From positions 310,001 through 374,000 of the forward strand of contig MKTL01000001.1 of the NCBI GenBank assembly GCA_001897605.1: a DNA stretch of 64,000 nt, read 5' to 3'. Each line of letters begins with the position of its first letter. Position 1 is the stretch's first letter. Made by a program: the position numbers and the translations under genes. Source of the DNA: Clostridiales bacterium 38-18 (lineage in GTDB: Bacteria; Bacillota; Clostridia; Peptostreptococcales; Acidaminobacteraceae). This document shows, in pieces, positions 41,561 through 48,717 of the stretch. The notes beneath the pieces are model-generated. The model saw nothing but the letters and a program-made list of their open reading frames with translations. It was not told the origin of the DNA and searched no databases.

Positions 41561-42846
41561 GTATGGCAATGATCGTAACCCTTATCGTTTTTGTTTTGAT
41601 CTTTTTATTAAGAATGCCAATTTCACTTGGTATGATCGCAGCAGGAACCTTCTATTTTATTATAAACGGAACTGATCTTGGTTCAGTGGCAAATCATATT
41701 ATGAACACCTACTATTCGAACTACGTCATTATTGCAGTGCCACTCTTTATTTTCACTGCCAACGTCATGAACTCAGGTAAAGTAACGGAAATGGTATTCA
41801 AGTTTGCTTCAGGCCTTGCAGGAGGTAGACGAGGCGCTCTTGGACATGTAAACGTTATCGCTTCTCTGATATTTTCAGGAATGACAGGCTCAGCAATTGC
41901 AGATGCTTCCGGACTTGGTAAAATGGAAATCGATGCAATGAAAAAAGCGGGCTATGACGACGCCTTCTCCTGTGCAATTACAGCAGCCTCTGCGACGGTT
42001 GGTCCAATTTTCCCACCGAGTATACCACTGGTTATGTATGCCATGCTATCAGGCGCTTCTGTAGGAGCTTTATTCTTAGGCGGTATGATACCAGCATTAT
42101 TGATCTGTGTCGGTCTGATGATTTACGTTTCTGTAATTTCAAGAATTAGAAATTACCCTAGAGAAGAAAAAGTCCCATTTAGAGCTTTTATTGCATTTAC
42201 GATTCAAGCTATACCGGCATTATTGACGCCAATCATCTTATTACTTGGTATCTATACAGGTGTTATGACACCGACAGAAGCAGGTGCGGTAGCAGGTATC
42301 TATGCTATTCTTGTGGCTTTCTTAGCCTACAAAGCGATGAGCTTTAAAGGCTTGTTAAATATTATTAAAGAGACAATCAAAGATACTGGCTCTGTCAGCT
42401 TGATGGTTGGTGCAGCAGCAGTTATCTCTTATATCGTTGCAAGAGAGCAAATTGCAACCGATTTAGGAACTTTTGTAATGGGCTTTACAAGCAGTAAATA
42501 TGTATTTTTAATATTGGTTAATGTTATTATCCTTATTTTAGGGATGTTTATCGATACGTCAACGATTCAATTGGTATTTGTACCAATAATGATTCCTGTT
42601 GCTAAGGCATTTGGAATTGACTTAATCCATTTTGGACTCGTCGTAACCTTGAACATGATGATTGGATTATCGACACCACCTTTTGGGATGCTGCTATTTA
42701 TCACCGCGGGAATCTCAGAAACTTCATTAAAGTCTGTTATGAAGGAAATTATGTGGCCGATAGTTGCAATGGTCGTCATTTTATTACTAATAACCTTTAT
42801 TCCTGAAATCGTATTATTCTTACCGAAGACATTTGGATTAATGTAG
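41557..42846 (+). CDS. dctM: TRAP transporter large membrane subunit (DctM)
   Basis: 429 residues with about twelve helices. The family motifs GMTGSAIADASGLGKMEIDAMKKAGYDDAFSCAITAASATVGPIFPPSIPLVMYAMLSG and LGMFIDTSTIQLVFVPIMIPVAKAFGIDLIHFGLVVTLNMMIGLSTPPFG are complete. Sodium-coupled translocation of the captured acid. Overlaps dctQ by four bases. Confidence 0.96.
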   Translation: MSMAMIVTLIVFVLIFLLRMPISLGMIAAGTFYFIINGTDLGSVANHIMNTYYSNYVIIAVPLFIFTANVMNSGKVTEMVFKFASGLAGGRRGALGHVNVIASLIFSGMTGSAIADASGLGKMEIDAMKKAGYDDAFSCAITAASATVGPIFPPSIPLVMYAMLSGASVGALFLGGMIPALLICVGLMIYVSVISRIRNYPREEKVPFRAFIAFTIQAIPALLTPIILLLGIYTGVMTPTEAGAVAGIYAILVAFLAYKAMSFKGLLNIIKETIKDTGSVSLMVGAAAVISYIVAREQIATDLGTFVMGFTSSKYVFLILVNVIILILGMFIDTSTIQLVFVPIMIPVAKAFGIDLIHFGLVVTLNMMIGLSTPPFGMLLFITAGISETSLKSVMKEIMWPIVAMVVILLLITFIPEIVLFLPKTFGLM

Positions 42847-42864
42847 AAAATGAGAGGAAATTCA

Positions 42865-43776
42865 ATGAAACATGAATATAGAGGCGTATGGCCAACTATG
42901 ATTGCAGCTTTTGATGAGGCTGGCAAGCTTGACCTAGACGCAAACAAAGCAATTACTGAGTATTTAATTGGAAAAGGCAGTGATGGATTATTCGCTGTAT
43001 GTCAATCAAGTGAAATGTTTATGCTCTCAACTGAAGAAAAGGTCATTTTGGCGAAAACAGTGGTTGAAGCAGCTGATAATAGAGTGCCTGTTATCGCATC
43101 CGGTCATACCTCTGACGCAATTGAAGATCAAATCGCTGAGCTTAAAGCGGTATCTGAGACAGGTGTAGATGCGGTTGTCCTTGTAAGTAATAGACTTGCA
43201 AGCGTAAATGATGGCAGTGAAGTGTTTATTTCTAACCTTAAAAGAATATTAGAAGCATTACCTGGTGTGGAGTTTGGTATCTATGAATGTCCATATCCTT
43301 TCTTAAGACTTCTTTCTGATGAAGAGCTTAAGTGGTGTGCTGAATCTGGCAGAATTGTATTCTTAAAAGACGTTAGCTGTAATTTGGAAATCGAAACTAG
43401 ACGTGTAAAAATTGTTGAAGGTACTGCGCTTAAATTATTTAATGCGAATACTGAAACCCTATTAGGGTCACTAAGAGAAGGCTATCACGGCTACAATGGT
43501 GTAATGGGTAACTTCCACATCGATTTATACAAATGGCTATTTGATAATTTTGCTGCAAATCCAGAAAAAGCAGATGGTCTCCAAGCGATGCTTACTGAAA
43601 AAAGCAGTATTGAAAAATACGCTTATCCAATCAATGCAAAATATCACATGACAAGAGATGGCGTAGATATGCTGTTAGTGTCGAGAAGATTACCTGCTGA
43701 CGCATTTACAGATCAGTCAAGACACCTGGTTGAAGATTTAATCGTCTGGGAAACTGAAACTAGAAACCAACTATAA
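42865..43776 (+). CDS. DapA/NanA-superfamily pyruvate aldolase, candidate KDO aldolase
   Basis: 303 residues from ATG 42865 (AGAGGAAATTCA upstream). A (beta/alpha)8 class I aldolase of the dihydrodipicolinate synthase/N-acetylneuraminate lyase superfamily: Schiff-base Lys at residue 168 in VFLKDVSC, Tyr in GIYECPYPFLR, and GLFAVCQSSEMFMLSTEEKV near the front in the place of the usual GTTGE loop. Enzymes of this fold cut 2-keto-3-deoxy acids into pyruvate and an aldehyde. The next genes (mutarotase, arabinose-5-phosphate isomerase, ribokinase-like kinase) fit D-arabinose as the other product, so KDO is the best substrate guess. Dihydrodipicolinate synthesis is unlikely, since no lysine genes are near. 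Confidence 0.85.
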   Translation: MKHEYRGVWPTMIAAFDEAGKLDLDANKAITEYLIGKGSDGLFAVCQSSEMFMLSTEEKVILAKTVVEAADNRVPVIASGHTSDAIEDQIAELKAVSETGVDAVVLVSNRLASVNDGSEVFISNLKRILEALPGVEFGIYECPYPFLRLLSDEELKWCAESGRIVFLKDVSCNLEIETRRVKIVEGTALKLFNANTETLLGSLREGYHGYNGVMGNFHIDLYKWLFDNFAANPEKADGLQAMLTEKSSIEKYAYPINAKYHMTRDGVDMLLVSRRLPADAFTDQSRHLVEDLIVWETETRNQL

Positions 43777-43792
43777 TGAGTAGGAGCACGTT

Positions 43793-44191
43793 ATGTTAAA
43801 AGGCATATCAAAGTTGATACCTCCAGAACTTTTAAAAATATTATGTGAAATGGGTCATGGTGATCGTTTGGTCATTGCAGACGCAAACTTTCCAGCAGCT
43901 ACCTGTGCAAATCGTCTAGTTCGCTTGACAGGGCATGGAAGTGAGGCTGTTTTAGAGGCAGTTTTGTCATTATTTCCGTTAGATGAAGCCCCTAAGACAA
44001 GCATTGGCGTTATGGCGACAGAGGATGGTTCGACACCTGAGATTTGGAACGTCTATAGCGCACATGCGGATGAACTAGAACCTATTGAACGCTTTAAATT
44101 CTATGAGGAGGCAAGAAAAGCTTACTGTATCATAGCAACTTCTGAGAGTGCTTTGTATGCAAATGCAATTTTAACTAAAGGTGTCCTTTAA
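43793..44191 (+). CDS. RbsD/FucU-family sugar mutarotase
   Basis: 132 residues, the full length of this family. LCEMGHGDRLVIADANFPA (H22, D24) is the FucU/RbsD active-site block, and the C-terminus has FYEEARKAYCIIATSESALYANAILTKG. The enzymes interchange pyranose, furanose and anomeric forms of fucose, ribose and similar sugars. It sits between the aldolase and isomerase genes with 16- and 14-base gaps, and would convert a freshly released pentose to the furanose that a ribokinase-type enzyme needs. Start: AGTAGGAGCACGTT before ATG. Confidence 0.9.
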   Translation: MLKGISKLIPPELLKILCEMGHGDRLVIADANFPAATCANRLVRLTGHGSEAVLEAVLSLFPLDEAPKTSIGVMATEDGSTPEIWNVYSAHADELEPIERFKFYEEARKAYCIIATSESALYANAILTKGVL

Positions 44192-44205
44192 TGAGGAATT
44201 GATTT

Positions 44206-44799
44206 ATGTATACAGATAGTATAAAGAAAGCGATTCAAGTAGAGAGAGATGCAATTTCAGAACTTTTGGATCACTATGCAAGTCAATATGAGCAAATTTG
44301 CGAGCTTATGATGGCTTGTGATGGCAAGATTGTTTTCATAGGTGTCGGCAAGTCAGGTCATATTGGAAAAAAACTTGCTGCAACCTTTTCAAGCACTGGT
44401 ACACCTAGCTTCTTTGTTCATGCTACAGAAGCAGTTCATGGCGATTTGGGTATGATTGAACCAAAGGATATTGCCGTTTTGATCTCAAATAGCGGTAACA
44501 CAAGCGAAATTATTAATACCATTCCGACGCTCAAGCGTATTGGATGCAAAACCATCGCGTTTACATCTGGTCATGATTCTGAGCTAGCAAAGCAATGTGA
44601 CTTTAGAATTCTTTATCCAAAGCTGACTGAAGCAGACCATTTAAAATTAGCGCCAACAACCTCATCTACTTTGACTCTGGTTGTTGGTGACGCAATAGCT
44701 TGCGCATTATCAGAGGCAAAATCATTTGAAAGTAAGGATTTTCTACTTTACCATCCTGCCGGTAGCCTTGGCAAAAAGCTAAAGGAGGAGGTAAAATAG
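44206..44799 (+). CDS. Arabinose-5-phosphate isomerase, SIS domain only (KdsD/KpsF/GutQ family)
   Basis: 197 residues: the SIS domain of KdsD/KpsF without the C-terminal CBS pair (full-length relatives are about 320-330). The motifs are complete: FIGVGKSGHIGKKLAATFSSTGTPSFFVHATEAVHGDLGMI, LISNSGNTSEIINT, LKLAPTTSSTLTLVVGDAIACAL and LLYHPAGSLGKKL. Reaction: D-arabinose 5-phosphate to and from D-ribulose 5-phosphate. In Gram-negatives this makes KDO; a Gram-positive has no KDO lipid A, so a catabolic direction makes better sense here. Start: TGAGGAATTGATTT before ATG. Confidence 0.92.
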   Translation: MYTDSIKKAIQVERDAISELLDHYASQYEQICELMMACDGKIVFIGVGKSGHIGKKLAATFSSTGTPSFFVHATEAVHGDLGMIEPKDIAVLISNSGNTSEIINTIPTLKRIGCKTIAFTSGHDSELAKQCDFRILYPKLTEADHLKLAPTTSSTLTLVVGDAIACALSEAKSFESKDFLLYHPAGSLGKKLKEEVK

Positions 44800-44801
44800 A
44801 C

Positions 44802-45719
44802 ATGAAGCTTTCAGTTGTTGGGTCTTTTGTAATGGATTTAATCACAAGAGTAGATGCATTCCCTAGCGAGGGACAGACATTAATTTCTGACGATTTTAAA
44901 TGTTTACCAGGAGGTAAGGGTGCAAATCAAGCGATAGCCGCTGCAAGACTGGGTACTTCAGTTGCAATGTTTGGTCGCCTTGGAAGTGATAGCTATGGCG
45001 ATACGTTTGAAACTGTATTCAAGGAAGCAAAAGTTGATATTTCGCACGTTAAACGAGATCCTGAGCGTCCAACCGCAATGGGGCTGATTCAGATCAATCG
45101 TAGTGCGGAAAACAAAATAATCGTCGTACCAGGGGCGAACTTTGGTTATACGTTAGAGGATTTAGACAATGATTTTGTTGCAATAGCGGATTCCGATTTG
45201 GTAATCACTCAGATGGAGTTAAAACAGGAGGTTACCTTCGAGCTTATTCGTAAATGTCACAATGCAAATATTCCAATTGTGCTAAATCCAGCACCAGCGG
45301 ATTTCATCCCTGATGAGGTTCTTTCAAAGGTTACGTATTTAACTCCAAATGAAACAGAATTAGAGATTCTTTCAGGAGTAAAAGTAACCGACAAAGCCTC
45401 AGTCGAGCAGGCCATAACCTATTTGCTATCATTAGGGGTTGGAACGGTAATTGCAACACTTGGAAAGCAAGGGGCTGTGATTGGGAATAAAGAGGGATTT
45501 GAGTATGTAACTGGTTTCACGGTTAATGCTGTCGATACAGTTGCAGCAGGTGATTCGTTTAACGGAGCACTTGTTTCTAAGCTCATTGAGAAGCATCCCT
45601 TAAAGGAAGCAGTTAAGTTTGCAAATGCCGTAGGCGCCTTAACCGTAACCAAACACGGTGCTATTCCTTCCTTACCATTTAGAAGTGAGGTTGAGCATTT
45701 TATAAGCTCAAATCAATGA
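44802..45719 (+). CDS. PfkB-family kinase, ribokinase-like (candidate D-arabinose 5-kinase)
   Basis: 305 residues. PfkB signatures: CLPGGKGANQAIAAARLG (about 36-53) and VNAVDTVAAGDSFNGALVSKLI (about 242-263) with the catalytic Asp; ribokinase length. It starts three bases after the isomerase stop, with AAAGGAGGTAAA inside the isomerase gene's end. Ordinary ribokinase would phosphorylate ribose at O5; next to an arabinose-5-phosphate isomerase, D-arabinose is the likelier acceptor. Last gene of the operon; a strong terminator follows. Confidence 0.92.
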   Translation: MKLSVVGSFVMDLITRVDAFPSEGQTLISDDFKCLPGGKGANQAIAAARLGTSVAMFGRLGSDSYGDTFETVFKEAKVDISHVKRDPERPTAMGLIQINRSAENKIIVVPGANFGYTLEDLDNDFVAIADSDLVITQMELKQEVTFELIRKCHNANIPIVLNPAPADFIPDEVLSKVTYLTPNETELEILSGVKVTDKASVEQAITYLLSLGVGTVIATLGKQGAVIGNKEGFEYVTGFTVNAVDTVAAGDSFNGALVSKLIEKHPLKEAVKFANAVGALTVTKHGAIPSLPFRSEVEHFISSNQ

Positions 45720-45751
45720 TTTTCATTGTATAATTAGAACGCCAACTAATA

Positions 45752-45795
45752 AAAATCCTACTTTTGATTCAAGCGATCGAAAGTAGGATTTTGCG
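45752..45795 (+). terminator. Terminator of the IclR-TRAP-aldolase operon
   Basis: AAAATCCTACTTT / AAAGTAGGATTTT perfect 13-base stem (45752-45764, 45780-45792), 15-base loop. Confidence 0.88.
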
Positions 45796-45852
45796 TTTAA
45801 ATTAAATTTATTGGGATATAAATAATTATAGATTAAATCCGAGGAGGCATAT

Positions 45853-46257
45853 ATGGCAAACACAGTTATTTTAATCCCATACAAGAGAAAAGGCAATCAT
45901 TTACAACTGCTCTTAAAGAGTGAATTTGTTCCTGGGTGGGATGCTCATCCAGATCTCTGCGGACTATTATATACGGATGCAGAGGGACCACTGGAAAGTG
46001 CTATTATTAAATCCTTCAAAAAGGAATCGGGTATATTAATAGAAGGGAATGAGTTAATCCGCCTTGGTGTGTGTGCTTTAAAACGCAACAGTGATCACAT
46101 GCTGGATTTATATGCTGTGGATTTGAGCAAGCGCACCGAACCGGTCTTTGATGCAGAAGCTAAGCTGATATGGGCAGCTGAAGAGCAAGTTGTTGAGTCC
46201 ATTGACGCGCATTTATTAGCAGCCTATGCACGATTAAAATTTTTATTATTTTCCTAA
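45853..46257 (+). CDS. Nudix-fold protein with a degenerate Nudix box
   Basis: 134 residues. The fold is suggested by VILIPYKRKGNHLQLLLKSEFVPGWDAHPDLCGLLY, followed by a Nudix-box-like GPLESAIIKSFKKESGI, in which the usual R-E pair is replaced by K-S and the E-E pair by K-E. Metal-dependent pyrophosphohydrolase activity is doubtful. Start: GAGGAGGCATAT before ATG. It stands between the sugar-acid operon and a TetR gene with five bases to the next frame. Function unknown. Confidence 0.72.
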   Translation: MANTVILIPYKRKGNHLQLLLKSEFVPGWDAHPDLCGLLYTDAEGPLESAIIKSFKKESGILIEGNELIRLGVCALKRNSDHMLDLYAVDLSKRTEPVFDAEAKLIWAAEEQVVESIDAHLLAAYARLKFLLFS

Positions 46258-46292
46258 ATAGTTGTTGCGAAGCATTTATAAAGGTGTTAAAA

Positions 46293-46305
46293 TGAACATA
46301 GTTCA
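46293..46305. promoter_or_regulatory. TetR operator, copy 1
   Basis: TGAAC-ATA-GTTCA, a perfect palindrome 13 bases before the TetR start codon, directly behind a promoter TTGCGA (46265-46270)-17-TAAAAT (46288-46293). Confidence 0.75.
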
Positions 46306-46318
46306 TTTCGGAGGGACT

Positions 46319-46864
46319 ATGCCAAAAATAATAACTGATCCGTCAAAAGCGATACAAATAGCTGCAAAGGAAATTATGGCTGAGGATGGCTATGAAGGTT
46401 TAAACATGCGAAATGTCGCAAAGAAAAGCGGCATAGCAATAGGAACGGTATATAATTACTTTGACAATAAGGAAGCGATCGTCATCCACCTGATGTTAGC
46501 CTACTGGAATGCGTTTTTTGAAGTGATCGATGAAATTGATAGGCTTCAAATAACCTTTTATGAAAAAATGGCACATGTGTATACGCATTTTAAAGTCTTT
46601 ACAGATGACTTCCATGAAATTTTTCTTTCACAGAGCTTTAAGCCCTCTTATACGGATAGGACAAGAGCCAACAAGGATGATTTTATGACAAAGCTTCAAG
46701 TTAGGTTTTGTAAGATGGCTGAAGCAAGTCTAGATCATAAAAGCTTAGAGCTGGATTGTGATGAAATAGCAGAATTCATCCTTGCAAATTTTATAGCAAT
46801 TACGTATATGCCAACCTATACCTATGAGAAATTTGAAAAAGCTTTAAAAGCTATCACAAGATAG
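46319..46864 (+). CDS. TetR-family regulator of the adjacent MFS pump
   Basis: 181 residues from ATG 46319 (CGGAGGGACT upstream); a longer frame from 46262 would run through the promoter and operator. The N-terminal helix-turn-helix is standard: AAKEIMAEDGYEGLNMRNVAKKSGIAIGTVYNYFDNKEAIV. The C-terminal helical ligand domain is unassigned. The same palindrome TGAAC-N3-GTTCA occurs before this gene and before the MFS gene, which predicts autorepression and control of the pump. Confidence 0.92.
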   Translation: MPKIITDPSKAIQIAAKEIMAEDGYEGLNMRNVAKKSGIAIGTVYNYFDNKEAIVIHLMLAYWNAFFEVIDEIDRLQITFYEKMAHVYTHFKVFTDDFHEIFLSQSFKPSYTDRTRANKDDFMTKLQVRFCKMAEASLDHKSLELDCDEIAEFILANFIAITYMPTYTYEKFEKALKAITR

Positions 46865-46883
46865 CCTTTTTTTTGAACCAGAA

Positions 46884-46896
46884 TGAACAATGTTCA
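46884..46896. promoter_or_regulatory. TetR operator, copy 2 (before the MFS gene)
   Basis: TGAAC-AAT-GTTCA, the same half-sites and spacing as copy 1, 18 bases before the MFS start codon. Confidence 0.75.
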
Positions 46897-46914
46897 TATA
46901 AAAAGGAGAATCAT

Positions 46915-48531
46915 ATGAAGAAAAGCAATAATTTAATGTTAATTCTATTTTTACTCGGGATTTTTTTAGGTGCAATAGACAGTGGAATCGTCTCTCCTGC
47001 GAGAGAGGTCATTCAACATGGATTTGGAATTGATGCATCGACAGGGATTTGGATGATTACCATTTACACACTTATGTACGCAGTTTCTATGCCTATTACA
47101 AGTAAGATGGCAGACCGCATTGGGCATAAACGCGTCTATGTCTTTAGTATAACCGTATTTATGCTAGGTTCACTATTTAGTGGTCTTACGAATTATTTAG
47201 ACAGCTATGCACTTTTCCTAGTTGCAAGAGTCGTACAGGCGATTGGCGCTGGAGGTATTTTACCGATCGCGACAACTGTAATCGGTCAAAGCTTTCCAGA
47301 AGAAAAAAGGGGAACCGCTCTGGGGTTAGTCGGTATGATCTATGGGGTTGCGACGATTATCGGACCAACCATGGGCAGTGCGTTACTTACACTTGTTGGC
47401 CTAGAGAACTGGGGCGTGATCTTCCTTATCAACGTACCGATTGCGCTGATGATACTGGTTCTTTCAAGATTTATATCATCAACTGGAACAACGTCAAAAG
47501 CACCAATTGATTTTATAGGTGCGGCTTTACTGGCAGGCTTTATAGGGAGCTTAATGTACGCGCTTACCAATCTTAACTTCTTCCACTTTATTGATACGAT
47601 TCAATCGATAACCGTATGGCCGTTCTTAATTATTGCAGTCGGATTGCTACCTTTTGTAATTAAACATGAAATGAGGGTACAGGATCCTATCGTTAATCTT
47701 AAGCTTTTCGGATCGAGACAAATGGTATTTACACTTGGGGTTGCATTTATTACAGGCATTGGTCTAATGGGAATGGTTTTTGTGCCTCAGTTTGGTGAAA
47801 ACACACTCAAAATTGCTTCTGGAAAGGGTGGCTATCTGGTAACACTTTTGGCTGTCTTCTCCGGGTTTGCTGCTCCAATTAGCGGTAAGCTACTCGATAA
47901 AAAAGGAGGCGCGTTTGTACTAAGAATTGGATTTGCCTGCAGCATTGTGGGTACTTTGATTCTTGCGCTTCTAGCATCTAAAGCAATGACTTGGCCAACG
48001 GTTATTTTAGGTCTTGCCTTTATGGGGGTTGGCGTTGGTTTTACCATGGGTGCGCCTTTGAATTATCTGGTACTTAATAAAGCGACTAAAGAGAATGGTG
48101 CTAGTGCACTCGCTACAATGAGCCTTATAAGATCATTAGGGGTAGCGATCTCTCCAAACATTATGATTGGTTTTATTGTAAACGCAGGTGGAAATGTTAT
48201 GAACAATATTTCTGCAGCGATTATGCCAAGTGGGATGAGCTTTCCAGCGGGTGGTGAAGGCATTTCACCAGAGCTGCTGACGAACCTACAAAATGCAGAT
48301 GTTACGAACATCGTCAGTCGATTAACTGAGTTTCTAGACGCAGTTGTTCCTGCAAATGCTAAGGCGTATGTATTACCAGCTATAGAAAAATCAGCAGATA
48401 CAATTACTTCGATTTTTCAAACAACGATAAATGAAGGCTATGCTCAGATGTTTTTTATGACAGCTGCGATTTCACTTATTGGTTTCATGCTAACCCTCTT
48501 TATAGAAAAGAAAAAGGTCGCATTAAAATAA
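46915..48531 (+). CDS. MFS multidrug efflux protein, DHA2 family (EmrB/QacA-like)
   Basis: 538 residues from ATG 46915 (AAAAGGAGAATCAT upstream). About fourteen helices. Motif A is MADRIGHKRVYVFSITVFMLGS, motif C is GLVGMIYGVATIIGPTMGSALL, and the opening FLGAIDSGIVSPAREVIQ has the DHA2 D1 motif. A proton-driven drug or metabolite exporter. A roughly 90-residue outside loop near 420-500 (about LLTNLQNADVTNIVSRLTEFLDAV) is longer than in typical QacA. Control by the TetR gene upstream is likely. Confidence 0.94.
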   Translation: MKKSNNLMLILFLLGIFLGAIDSGIVSPAREVIQHGFGIDASTGIWMITIYTLMYAVSMPITSKMADRIGHKRVYVFSITVFMLGSLFSGLTNYLDSYALFLVARVVQAIGAGGILPIATTVIGQSFPEEKRGTALGLVGMIYGVATIIGPTMGSALLTLVGLENWGVIFLINVPIALMILVLSRFISSTGTTSKAPIDFIGAALLAGFIGSLMYALTNLNFFHFIDTIQSITVWPFLIIAVGLLPFVIKHEMRVQDPIVNLKLFGSRQMVFTLGVAFITGIGLMGMVFVPQFGENTLKIASGKGGYLVTLLAVFSGFAAPISGKLLDKKGGAFVLRIGFACSIVGTLILALLASKAMTWPTVILGLAFMGVGVGFTMGAPLNYLVLNKATKENGASALATMSLIRSLGVAISPNIMIGFIVNAGGNVMNNISAAIMPSGMSFPAGGEGISPELLTNLQNADVTNIVSRLTEFLDAVVPANAKAYVLPAIEKSADTITSIFQTTINEGYAQMFFMTAAISLIGFMLTLFIEKKKVALK

Positions 48532-48585
48532 CACAAGGGTAAACAGTAAGTCATAAAGATAGTCCAAAAATCAAATTCATGAATC

Positions 48586-48630
48586 AAATCCCGATAGATT
48601 GTTTAATAATAATCCTATCGGGATTTTTTT
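48586..48630 (+). terminator. Terminator of the TetR-MFS unit
   Basis: AAATCCCGATAG / CTATCGGGATTT stem (48586-48597, 48615-48626) and a run of T. Confidence 0.9.
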
Positions 48631-48717
48631 ATCATAGTTTTAGTTATTGGTATTTGATAAAATAGAAATATACATATGGAAAGGTGCTATTTGCTCTAAT
48701 TGAAATTGGGAGGCACT

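Noticed and set aside
42865-43776. Dihydrodipicolinate synthase (dapA) for lysine
   Set aside because: The sugar-acid transporter and pentose-phosphate neighbours, and the altered GTTGE-like loop, argue against lysine synthesis.
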